The position numbers and the translations under genes are program-made. DNA of 64,000 bases from Phlyctochytrium arcticum (lineage: Eukaryota; Chytridiomycota; Chytridiomycetes; Chytridiales; Chytridiaceae). Of the stretch, positions 10,046 to 20,551 are shown in pieces; the first letter of the stretch is position 1; every line of letters starts with the position of its first letter. The notes beneath the pieces are model-generated. The model worked only from the letters and a program-made list of their open reading frames with translations, searched no databases and was not told the origin of the DNA. The stretch covers positions 62,001 through 126,000 of the forward strand of contig JAHLKI010000032.1 in assembly GCA_025602905.1 (NCBI GenBank), written 5' to 3'.

Positions 10046-11847
10046 CTAATTTCCAGGAGGCAAGTCGTTGACATCGCTCAATGCAGGTGTTCCGGGGGTA
10101 GCGGGTTTGGAGAACTTTGTTTGCAAAAAGACCTTCATGATGCCGCTTTCCTTACGGTCGAAGCGCTTGTACACGTCCGCGACTTGTTCAAAGGCGAATC
10201 GGTGGGTGAGGATTGTTGTGGGGTCAAACTATTGGGAAAGATGTTAGAGGGTGCAGGGGTGGTGCACAGGAAGGATTACATACCTTTCCATTCTGAATCA
10301 TTTCCATGCATTCTGGAATGTAGCGCTGAACTGGGGCTTGTCCACATCCAATAAGACGAATCCCCTTTTCCATGACAGCGCCAATCAAGAATCCGTTGGC
10401 GGTACCAGCATAATCCGCAATCAACGCAACAGTGCCAAACTTTTTGACGGCGCGAATCTGCTCATTGACAATTTCGCTGGTATCCGTCTCGAGACCGACG
10501 GCCCGCTGAACCTTGTGGAGCATGCTCTTGGTGTACCGGAATGCAGCGCAGTCGATGGTTCGGTCCAGGCCTTTGGGGACGAGTTCAAAGACTTTTTTGA
10601 CGACATCGGTGTCGACGTCAAAGTTGATGCCTTCAACGCCAAACTTGGTCTTGGCCGTTTCGAGACGCTCGGGGACATTGTCGATGGCAATGATACGCTT
10701 CACGCCACGCGTTCGGAGCCACTGGCAAACAAACAGACCGATGGGTCCCAAACCCCATACTCCGATCGTCTCGCCCTCTTTGGCGCCAGACTCTACAACG
10801 GCGTGGTAAGCTGTGCATACAATGTCGGATAGGTAGAGGGCCTTTTCGTCGGGCAGATCGGCGGGAACAGGAAAGAGGTTGACATCGGCAAATGGTTGAC
10901 GGACGTATTCAGCCTGACCTCCGGCGAAACCACTGTGTCAATCGAAAAAGGTTAGACATTTGTATCCAAAAGTCATTGAAAGCAAGACAATACGTACCCT
11001 CCAAAGTGACCGTATCCTGTTTGATAGAGAGGTAATCAAGCGATTAGTAAATTTTGCAAACATTTTGAGTTTGTTTGGAAACACCCTTGGCATCAGCTCT
11101 CCAAAATAAACAATGCTCCTCGCCCTCGCTTGCGCTCGAACTCGTCGAAATAGTCCCTTCCCTTCACATTTCAATTTTGCTCCACAAAATTGTTTTTGGC
11201 CCTTCGGGCTTTTATCCCCGGAGCTCCCTCCGCTCGCATTCGATTGTGCTGCGCAAACCATTCCTCGCTCGTCCATTTTCCCTTCGGAAAAATGTCTCGA
11301 CCAGTGAACCTTACCTAAAATCCCAGCGAGTTTGTGGCCGTACATCATTTCCATGACACTCGAGTTGTTGGTGGTATCGCATTCGGTAAATTGCTTCTTG
11401 TGACAGTATTCGCAGTCCCCACACGCAACATTGAAAGCAGCGACAACGCGCTGACCCTTTTTGATGTCTTTAACTTCGCTGCCGACCTCATCAACAATGC
11501 CGATGTATTCATGACCGAGGATATCGCCTATGAATGTCAACGTCAGATTTGGGTCCGATCAAGTAAACATCCGCATAAAAACAAATACCTTTCTGAAGTT
11601 GAATGATGTCGCCGTGGAGGAGATGCAAGTCGCTGCCGCAGACGGTGGTGCCCGTGACGCGGATGATGGCGTCCTTGGGATGTGTGATGGCGGGGACGGG
11701 GGCATCAATGAGTCTGAGATCGCCCTTGGCAAACCAGGCCAATGCCTTCATGGTTTCGCCTGGGCGAGTGTTTGGTTTTGCGGGAGTGCTGGTGGGTTTG
11801 TCGCCCATGATCTTTTGAGCCATATTGGAAGCTGCGTTCATGGCCAT
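10046..11847 (-). CDS. zinc-dependent alcohol dehydrogenase (MDR family)
   Basis: Five exons (11589-11847, 11315-11527, 10998-11016, 10284-10932, 10046-10228) join to 440 aa. The GroES-like domain carries CGSDLHLLHGD and GHEYIGIVDEVG (catalytic zinc ligands) and CGDCEYC (structural zinc). The Rossmann domain has GVWGLGPIG. This is closest to the class-III-like or glutathione-independent formaldehyde dehydrogenase branch; the exact substrate cannot be read from sequence. It would act in the cytosol with NAD(P). The third exon is only 19 nt (coding for YGHFGG) and sits between introns of 298 and 65 nt. It is needed for both frame and conserved sequence. ATG 11847 is chosen; a second ATG lies two codons on. 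Convergent or overlapping genes: none. Confidence 0.92.
11017..11314 (-). other. unusually long intron (298 nt) of the alcohol dehydrogenase gene
   Basis: It is bounded by GTAAGG and a CAG acceptor. It is about five times the usual intron length here and contains a GC-rich core (about 11110-11290, with several GCTCG motifs) unlike other introns in the window. An intron-borne RNA or an inserted fragment are possibilities; neither is shown. Confidence 0.7.
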
Positions 11848-12360
11848 TTTGTCTTGTTGTTAGTTGTGGGTTATGTGTGGTATGTGTTGTTGGGATGTAT
11901 GTGTTTTCCGTATACACGAGTAAGTAAGTATATGTACAGCAGGGCCTGGTAAATAACCTGCTTTTATACGAGTCATTGTGTTTCTCGCCTAAAGCATGGA
12001 TTCCTAAAGGCTTGAAAGATGACGGCAAAATGACTTTCACTTTCAAAAGGCTCCACGCGTATTCTCGTTACGTCACAAAATGGAATCGGCGGTACCCTTC
12101 AACGTTGGGAGAATATTTGAAAGTTCTTCCATATTATTACCTACAAAACGCAACCGAATTAATAAAATGAGCGTTCTTTGCCAAAGCTGCACTTGTCTCG
12201 GAGAGTCTGAGAGACAAATATACTTGACTGGCAGTCTGCCATTTCGGAGTTAACTGGTGATGTCCGAAAGTGTCCGAGCGCGTCTCAGCAGCAGGATTTC
12301 AAAAGTCCGACTTTGTGAAATCTGACTAAAATCCCTCGCTGCACACTCCCCAGAAGTATC
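11848..12360. other. divergent promoter region, ADH / HAUS1
   Basis: Shared upstream region of two genes pointing outward. It contains the ADH TATA box. A segment near 12190-12300 is rich in TCCGA/TCGGA words (TCTCGGAGAGTCTGAGAG). No gene. Confidence 0.5.
11962..11969 (-). promoter_or_regulatory. TATA box of the alcohol dehydrogenase gene
   Basis: GTATAAAAG on the minus strand, about 115 nt upstream of the ATG. This is nearly the same spacing as for the desaturase and the phosphotransferase-like gene. Confidence 0.6.
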
Positions 12361-13440
12361 ATGAAGAAAATGGACTCGCGGCTGGCAAATCTCAAGGCTG
12401 ACATTCCCTCAAATGTTGGGGAATCATCATCTGCTCCATCAGAAACGTCTTTTGGTTTTCAGGAGCTGGACCCAATCATCGAGGAAGCACTAACCCAATC
12501 ATATCTTGACCAAGGTAACAAAATCACACAGCAACTCGTCCCATTTCATCTTGTACTGAATTGTCAACAGCCAACAGGTTAAAGGCAGTCTTGTCTGTGT
12601 TTGGTATTACAAAGGACACCTTCTCCAAGAGCGCTGTCCATGACTCGACGGCACTCGCTAATTTGGCCACAAGTTTGGAGATCAGTGATACCAGTCTCAG
12701 TAGGTACATTCGCCATCAAAACAGGATGCCCAAATGTCTCACATTCGGACCCATGTAGCTATCACACCGCCATGACTACCCTGCTTCTAGAAGAGAAAGC
12801 ATTGGATGATGAAGTAGGCAGGTACACTGAGCATTTGAAGAACCTTGAAGCACAACATTTGGAATTGCAAGGGAATAACCGGCGGGTGGAGAAGTATGTT
12901 TAAATCTCATTGTGAGGATGCTGTCCATCATCTAAGAAATTCTGTCTCGCAGGTTCCTTCAACGTTGGAAGGCTGGGGAAAGTGCTGAATCACAACAGCA
13001 TCTTGAACACAAACACAACGCAGTAGTGCTCCAACAAAAGGGATTGGAATATGAAGAAAGACTGGAGCTGCTTGAGGTATTTTTGGAGTTAGACGCGTCA
13101 TTGCGAATCAGATAACTGACATTCCAGAACAGAACGCAATCCCTCCCTCCTCCTCAAAATATCAGTATTCTTCACTGTTGGAGCTCCAGAACGAAGTCGC
13201 ATCGCTTGCTGATACGGTCAAATGTCAAGGCGATCGACTCAAAACATTCCGCGATTTGCCCCCCGACTTGACACTATCAAAGTTGAAGATTGCTGAGCGG
13301 CGGACGGAACTGGTAAGTTGTGTGCTCATTTCATTCTTGATAAAAACAAATTAATCTCATCATCATCTCGGTGGCAGAATGACCTAATTGAAAGAAAGCA
13401 AGATATTCTGAACTCAATTGCCGCCGAAATTGGCGGATAG
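12361..13440 (+). CDS. HAUS1: HAUS augmin-like complex subunit 1
   Basis: Six exons (12361-12514, 12571-12703, 12759-12893, 12953-13076, 13133-13312, 13378-13440) join to 262 aa, close to the ~280 aa of animal HAUS1. The N-terminus has LKAVLSVFGITKDTFSKSA, then LATSLEISDTSLS, which resembles the HAUS1 region before its coiled coil. Long coiled coils follow (LLLEEKALDDEVGRYTEHL and on). The C-terminus FRDLPPDLTLSKLKIAERR matches the family's conserved tail. Augmin recruits gamma-tubulin to spindle microtubules so that new microtubules branch from old ones. It is known in filamentous fungi and absent from budding yeast. Initiation may be at 12361 or at the nearby ATG 12370. Assignment rests on remembered motifs, so other coiled-coil spindle proteins remain possible. 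Confidence 0.66.
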
Positions 13441-13618
13441 GTATATAATATTTGTACAGATAGTTACAATATGGCGAAATAGACGCATAATACAGGATAT
13501 ACAGGATAAGTGAATAAGAGAAAGAACAAAATACATAGTTACAATAGCCATATTTACAAGACTTTGGCTGCGGGTGATAGATAAAAAAAAATGTTTGTGA
13601 GGTGCTGAATGGGTGCTT

Positions 13619-14993
13619 TTAACCACTGAGTCTCCTCTTCATGTCGATATCAATGATGGAAGGTGCTTTTGTGCCGAAGCCCGGGCTGAGAGGTGTTGGT
13701 AGTTGGTTGCTACCCCACACGGGTGAACCCATCACATTACACGGATGGCAAAGGGGTGTTCTCATAAGGTCGGAAGCAAGGAGAAGCGTTGCCTTTTGTG
13801 CCGAAGGTGATGCCAATGGACTAGGGAGCGGGCTGGGGAGAGAATTGACCGGTATTTTGGGACGAGACAAGCCGTCCATCTTCCATTCAGTATTGTTGCA
13901 TTTGGGATACACGTTTTCCTTCTCGATCGTCGCAAAGCGCGACCGATTCGCCGACTTTTGTCCATTTGGCCCTTGCGTCGAGCTACATCTCCGTGCCGTT
14001 GTGGGTCCCGTCTTTTCTTTGTAGGACCAGTAGCCGCCCTTGTACTCATTCTCGTTCAGGCGGAAGAAACAGGTATTGACGGATAACGCGTGGCGAACAG
14101 CATTCTTCCATTTATTGCCCCTTTGGTCCCGATAGTATTTGTAGGTTCGTGAGATTTCGGCATACAGATCAGCAACCCTGTAGAGACGCGTGAGTGACAA
14201 TGCATCAATTGCGGTATGATGAGTAGACATATACATACAGCATCTGTTTGCGTCCAGACGACTTGAACGCGCCAATGATGAGATTTGCCCATGATACGTT
14301 TGGGCGCAGGGCCTTGACCTTGTCGCTCATCCCGGCGGCAACCCATCTCAGGTTGCTCGCCAAACTGTCCTTGCAACCCGTCGCAAAAACACTTTCCAGC
14401 GACCTCAACGCCTGTCCAGCAGAAGAAGACCAGCTGGGCAAATGACCCGGAAAGTAAAACTCAAAGCGGGTGCTGCCCAACTGAAAAGTTGAAAAGTTCC
14501 GCAGAACTGCCGGGGGATCGGATTGCTTGTATAACGAACTGTCTACGCCAACGGTAGCGGTACCACAGATATAAAGCTCAAACGTTCTGGCGGATTTATT
14601 CCACTCGATCAGTAGATGCGGGGTTTGGACAAAGGGAGCAGGGCCAAGATCCACGTTAAAGATGGGGCCATAGCCAATACTATAAAACGACAGAAATGTA
14701 AGTTAGCTGGGAAACGCTCCTCAATCGGCAGTATCCACCCACCTGACGGGTTTGAGAAAGTTGCCCATAATGGGGATGGGATTCTCGTGGTGACTGCGAA
14801 TTGCATGCTGAAGTAGTGAAGGTGGGGGTGATGTTGGAGGTGACAAGCCAATAGGAAAAACGCGAGCAAATTGTCCAGATCCTAGTTTGTCTGTTTCAAG
14901 CTGGGCAGCTTTCAATAGTAACGAAAATCCATCCGTTGATGGGCATCCGCTCACGGCAGGAACCAAGTTGATGGGATCTTGCTCGTTGACCAT
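13619..14993 (-). CDS. forkhead transcription factor with FHA-like N-terminal region
   Basis: Exons 14743-14993, 14239-14679 and 13619-14177 join to 416 aa. Residues ~100-160 resemble a diverged FHA domain (HLLIEWNKSARTFELYICG). The forkhead domain is complete at ~205-285: RPNVSWANLIIGAF, then WKNAVRHALSVNTCFFRL and KGGYWSYK, with the recognition helix 3 NAVRHALS. An FHA plus forkhead layout matches fungal Fkh1/2 and animal FOXK, which control mitotic gene expression. The C-terminus is Ser/Pro-rich with several SP/TP sites, likely CDK targets. The frame stays open upstream of ATG 14993 to an AG at 15053. An extra 5' exon joined through a GTAAGC donor at 15107 is possible, so the true N-terminus may be longer. 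Confidence 0.86.
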
Positions 14994-15871
14994 TGCGAGG
15001 CGGATCACACTTTCTACAGATAGTGGAATTTTGACCGTGACTTTTCGAATCTCTGAATGGACTTATGAGATGACTTTGTCATTCGCGAACTGCGATGCAA
15101 TGCTTACTGTGGCGGCAAATCAGGTATACACACTACGAGTCACGGAATTTAAAAAGTCAATCACGGCCCTTCCTCCGTATCCAGAACGAAAACTAGAACG
15201 TGGGATGCCAGTACAGGCACCCTCTCTTTATGGCAAGACCGCTAACAAGACAATGAAGGCAAGCCCCCGTGCCTTTAAGCCAAGTTTATTTTCATTCTTC
15301 AATTGCCCATCGGGAACGCCCTGCAGCGCCACGGTAGGATCTTACCAAGGAGGACTTTTTTGTTCGATTCAGGCGCAGTTGATGCTTTCGCGGGAGGGTA
15401 CTTTCGCTGCGCATCAACAAGCACGAGGAAATTACCAGGTCCAGGAGGTGGAAAAGGGCCTAAACTCCGATGATTGGATTGCTTACGGAAGCCGAAGCGC
15501 GGCTTTGAACTTTGAGCGCGGCTTTTGTTCCGAGTTGGTCAGGGACGGAAGACGACGATGAGCAGTCTTCCGTTGGTATCCACACTGAGTTTCGCTGCTG
15601 CTGCAAGACACTCGGAGAGAGTCCCATTGACTCGATGGCAAGCACCCCGGTCGAACGGCAAGCACCTCGGTCGACGCGTTGACTGACGCGATCTTGGCAC
15701 TGGGAAGATGCAGATCTTGGTCTCGGTCGTCACCAGTCACACAGTTAACAAGTACAGAGTCTATCAACCGTAAAGATTTAAACCATCTATGATCACGATT
15801 TCGAAGGGCGGGTATATTTTTGGTTTGGAAAGAAAATCTATTCCTTAATTCAAGATTTGAGCGCGAAGAGA
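14994..15871. other. upstream of the forkhead gene; possible 5' exons
   Basis: On the minus strand the forkhead frame stays open from 14993 to 15052, next to a CATTCAG acceptor. A GTAAGC donor at 15107 would give a 54-nt intron, so 15008-15052 may be coding. A 224-codon plus-strand ORF (14887-15561) overlaps the forkhead exon and shows no recognisable domain. The rest, up to the PPWD1 stop, has a short CGGTCG/GACCGAGG repeat near 15645-15730. Confidence 0.45.
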
Positions 15872-18173
15872 CTACCGGACTTCTATGCTAATTATTGTGA
15901 TGTCGTCAAAGGGCTTGTCCATTTTATCTACCCGAGAGTTTTCGATACGATGAATAACATCCATTCCACCGGTCGCGCGCCCAAAGATGGTATGTTTGTT
16001 ATCCAACCAAGGCTGTAATAGCTATTTAGCAATGGAGGCTGCATGTTGAATGAATGGCAACTCACCGTTGGAACTGTTGTGATGAAGAATTGACTGCCGT
16101 TCGTATTAGGGCCTACATTAGCCATGCTGAGCGTGTACGGCCTGTCGTGCTTGACCGCTCGGTGAAATTCGTCTTCAAAATCGTTACCCCACAAACTCTC
16201 TCCGCCAGTCCCGTCTCCCAATGGATCTCCAGTTTGTAGCATGAACCCTTTGATGACTCGGTGGAAAATGACATTTTCAAAGTACCCTTTCTTGGCCAAG
16301 CCCACGAAATTCTCAACGGCTTTTGGTGCGTATTCGGGGAAGAGCCGAACATGAATGTCACCCAGAGATGTATGTAAGATGGCCGATGTGCCAAGCGACC
16401 GGGCGAGATTTGACTGGGAAGCTGCAACCGTTTGCTCTTCTCTTGATGGTTTTTCGTTGAAAATGTCTCGTCCAGTGCTGCTACCACCTTCCTCAGAATC
16501 CGCTTCTCGTTTCGAAAAGCAGTAGAAACGGTTACGTTTATATGCAGTAGCGAAAAGGGTGGGATCCAAAGCCTCAGATTCTTTGTAGGCTGGGTTATCC
16601 GACGCCGCCATTGCAAGAGTAATGAGACCCTTCTTGCGCGGGGCACCTTGATACAAAGTGACATTCATAAATCGCTGCGTTTCCGCCTTGCCAATAAGAC
16701 GAACCACTTTGTTGGTTCTGATGTTGACTACTTTGATTCCCAAAATTGTTGGGTATATGACGAAATTGCTGGACTCGTCGAAAACTGCATTCGCAGTCGC
16801 ACTCTGCCCACCTTTGACCTTTTCAATTTCCCTCTCGATTGCCAGACGTCGCCCAAACTCCATGTCATCCAATACGTAGATGGCAGTGCCCGCCTGCTGC
16901 ATCTCCGAAACGACAGTCAAGCTCTCGTCATACTTTCGCATCAGTTTGCCGGTATGAAAGTTGAAAATTCGAATCTGGCGATCTGCAAAGCCGAACGTTA
17001 CGAATTTGCTGTAATCTGGGGAAAATGTGAGTGATGTTGGGACTTTTTTAGCCTACGAAAAGGTTAATAAAGTCGAGGAGGTTCAAAGGCAGAGCAAAGT
17101 GGCTAACCTTTTTGAACTCATACAAATCTGTATCGCTCTTAAACTCCCAACCAATCGCTGGAGGAGCAGGAGTACTGAAACCACTTTCCAGATCCGGTTG
17201 CCAATATTCCACCATGCCGCCACCGTCCACACTGACGACCACATCAGCCACCGGGTTATATCGCAGAATGTGAACAGGGCTTGAATGGAGATTTGATATT
17301 GTAAGTAACGGCTCGGCTGCTCCTCGTCCGTCGTACAAGTGAATGGCGGATGTATCACGATCGGAACTGTCAGGGTCTGAGTGAATGACATCTAATTCGC
17401 AGCAAAGATCTTACATACCATGCCAACAACGCTTGAGCTTGCCCTTTCTTGTACATCCAGCATACCGTGTTTGGCAGGTAGTCTGCCTTGATCATATTGA
17501 TCATATCTACAGGTTTACTTAGAACGAACAAAAATACGCCTCCATGTCGTTTGATTTTACCGAAATTGACTACATCGAAAACTTTCAGGCCTTGATCCGC
17601 ACCCGCCGTTGCAAGTAATGTGCCATCGGAACTCGAGTCGAGTGATACGACAGCTCCCAGATGCGCTCGAAAGTGCTTGACAAATTCAATTCCCTTGGCT
17701 GTTTTCTTCCAAAATTTGACATGGCCGTCTATGGATGTTGTGACCAAAAAATCCGTTCTGCAAGGGATGAGTAAGAAATAAGCTGGGGAGCGAGAGGAAA
17801 GGATATTGTACCTCGTCATGGCCACAAAGTTGACTATGTCCCGGTGCATTAAGCTGCGCTCGTACATATCAGCGGATGGTAAATTCTCTAGGTACAGCCT
17901 TTCATGCTTCAATACTAAAGGAAAGATCAGTTGGCAAATCTTCCAAGCACAGCCTTCTGTTGCATTACCTCGAGCTTTCTTCTTCTTTTGTACTGTCGAT
18001 TCGGGCATATCTGGCATTGGCCCAACGTCCGAGTCAGAGTCATTGTCGGGGCCTTCGGCAGCGGGATCGACCTCTGTTGTTTCCATTTCGTCCTGGAACT
18101 TGACCCGTTTCGCCTCCCCATCGGACCCGCCATCTTCCTCCCGTTCCTTCCTCGTCTTGTTAGTCTCGGTCAT
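15872..18173 (-). CDS. PPWD1: WD40-repeat peptidyl-prolyl isomerase, PPWD1 family
   Basis: Seven exons (17969-18173, 17812-17914, 17561-17757, 17419-17506, 17108-17366, 16066-17052, 15872-16012) join to 659 aa, as long as animal PPWD1 (~646). The N-terminus is acidic and basic with a KKKKAR cluster. WD40 repeats occupy ~100-330 ([26 protein letters not shown], CKxxPTS-like [16 protein letters not shown]). A conserved linker has [16 protein letters not shown] and [12 protein letters not shown]. The C-terminal cyclophilin domain (~500-659) has [25 protein letters not shown] and [12 protein letters not shown], so the catalytic Arg, Phe and Gln are kept. It isomerises peptidyl-prolyl bonds in the nucleus, with the spliceosome in other species. 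Divergent from the gene at 18532. Confidence 0.97.
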
Positions 18174-18531
18174 ATTGGTTTTGGTACGATAAACATTCCA
18201 TCCAAGAGCTCACCGATTCAAACACAGAGGGTCAAGATTCATTTGTTGCGGTAGCAACAACACCGCGTACCGTATTGCTGGTTCTACGTGCTTTTGTTGA
18301 GAAAGTTGAAACTCAAGATTGAATTGGCAGGACCAAGCGGGCTTGTAAATGTCGAATTTGATCAGGTCTGCCTCCTTCTGACCTTTGCCGTTCGAAAGCT
18401 GCTTCTGCAGGTTTTCATATTGCCGGTATCTCCAGGAATTGGGATTTGGAAGAGGGTCGAGCCCTCGGAGCGTGGCGGTTGTTCGGAATTTCGCCTAAAA
18501 ATTGAAGACTAGACCAAGGCCGTATTCAAGT
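18174..18531. other. divergent promoter region
   Basis: 358 bp between PPWD1 (-) and the binding-protein-like membrane protein (+). No TATA box or repeat is evident. Confidence 0.5.
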
Positions 18532-20345
18532 ATGAAGTTTACCTTGGGGTTCCTTATCCTTGCTGCCCAATGGCTGGCCGACGGCGCGTGGGGACAAGTG
18601 CAGTGCGTCGGAGGCCCAATTGCTCCGGGCGGCTTCAACGCCGGTACTGACTATTTTCAAGATGCTTCCAGCAAAGTTACTTTGAGTAAGTAAGGGCAAC
18701 AAGCTGGCCAGCATCCCGTTACTTCTTAGCTGACCTATTGCCAATCGTAGAGTATGCCAAGAACTTTGACGTCCAGTATTTCAAGTTTTATAAGGAAGTG
18801 ACTGTTCGATATCCATCGGGGCCTCCGCAAAAGTTTACGCTCTATCTTTGCAATTCCAATGCTCCGTCAACGACAGCGGCACTCACAATCCCAATACCCG
18901 TGGTAAATGTTTCTGTGAGCGAGCACGACATCAATGTCATCTCTTTTTTGGAGGTACGCATCTACCTCAGTCCCTCGATTGTATTTTAATGTCTGATGCC
19001 GATTTCAGAGGATCGGGGAGCGTTTCAGCATAAGAGAAGTTGGAGTGCCTACTGACAGAGTTACATCCCCGTGTATGAACGAATATATCGAAAACAATCA
19101 CACCACGACATACACGGCGCCAGCCGCTCCTACAGCATCAGCCAACCTCAACTTTGGTCTGCCGACGGCAGGCACTACCCTTCCTCCTTCCCTGACAGTC
19201 ATCGATGCTATTCGGAGTGAGCAGTCGCCACTTGCCCGGGCAGAATGGGTCAAATTCTTTAGTTTGTTCTACAATGCCGAGAAAAATGCCACCGACATTT
19301 TCGATAAGGACATTGAGCAGTCCTACAACTGTATCATGAACAGCATTGATGTTCGAAACTATGAAGCCATGGTGGGCTGGATCGCCGCCAAAGCCCCTGG
19401 CAAGGCCAATAGCACAACTTTCGGCTCTGTCGACACGGCCGTGACATCTCAACTGATCAAGGACGCAGGCGGAACGCCAATCGAATTGGCGGCCGAGAGT
19501 GGCCGGATCAAACTGATTGAAGCGTTTAAACAAATCAACATACTCATCGATGGAACGCCGCCTTTAGACGCACTGGTTTCGTACACCTACGTCGACACCG
19601 CTTCAAACTTTGGGTTTCAGTCATTTGACAAATTTCCTTTTGGCAGCAAAGGGACTTGGTCCAAGGTGTTTAGGAGTGACCAGTTGCGGAATACCAAGTT
19701 TTACGATTGTAGGTGCCCCATCGAGTTATTCTATCCTTTTGTTTATATTGATGGGTGTTCCAGTATACCCGGAAAGTAGCTGGGCGAAACCAGAGTATGT
19801 CTTGAAAGGTAAGTGACCTTGCAATATGTAATGTAAGCGATTTGGCTTCAATGTTGATTCAGATTTGACGCAAGTCTTTGCCGAAAGAACTCCAACGGCC
19901 GCTGTATACAAGTACTTCAGAAGCGTAGTTGAGAGTAAGTCTCCCCTACTCGCATACCGTCACATCCATTTATTCTTACTCGTGAGCCCGCTCTATAGAC
20001 GACAATGAAATCGTGATTGGGTCAAAGGATTGTGACGATCCCGCTGTAAAAACACCTGTTGTTCCTTTTGACCCCGCAGCTTGTACCCGGACGAGGCCAA
20101 CACGACCAGCAGGAGATGGGCAGTCAGGAGACGGTACTAAGCCGGTCCCGGCGGGGAAAAGTAGTGGTGGTCCGGTGGGCGCTACCGTCGGGGTGCTGCT
20201 CGTCTTATTTTCGTCAGTTGTCATCTACGTGTTCCGGCATGACATTCGTGAGTTTGTGTCAAGTAAACTCCGCGGACGGAATAGCGCCGCGAGCGGACCG
20301 TTTGATGATGTTTGGAAAGGGAACCGAGGAATTGCCCTTCAGTAG
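18532..20345 (+). CDS. type I membrane protein with periplasmic-binding-protein-like ectodomain
   Basis: Six exons (18532-18685, 18751-18953, 19009-19708, 19764-19808, 19863-19934, 19999-20345) join to 506 aa. A signal peptide (MKFTLGFLILAAQWLADGAW) is followed by a ~390-residue extracellular region. Within it, LARAEWVKFFSLFYNAEKNA and a following YNCIMNS helix look like the middle of a class III (TroA/BtuF-like) metal or siderophore-binding fold known from membrane proteins of early-diverging fungi. An Arg/Pro/Gly-rich stalk, one TM (VGATVGVLLVLFSSVVIYVF) and a ~38-residue basic tail end the protein. Several N-glycosylation sequons occur. Role (solute capture, wall contact) is unknown; the fold assignment is from pattern memory only. 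Confidence 0.6.
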
Positions 20346-20551
20346 AGCATAATCATCTTTCTATGAATTTTGTGGACATTCTTGTGCCATGTCCCTGCCA
20401 ACGATAAGCGTTTCAATTGGCAATCAAGTCATCAGTGTAGATCTTGAACAATCATCCCTTGTCTAGCTCTACTAAGTTAGGAGTTTCACTCTGGTCTATT
20501 TTATTGACAATGCGGCGGAGAGGCACCTCTTCTAATACATATTTAATCATT

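Noticed and set aside
14887..15561. 224-codon plus-strand ORF
   Set aside because: Overlaps the forkhead first exon on the other strand and lacks any recognisable domain. Possible 5' forkhead exons lie within it.
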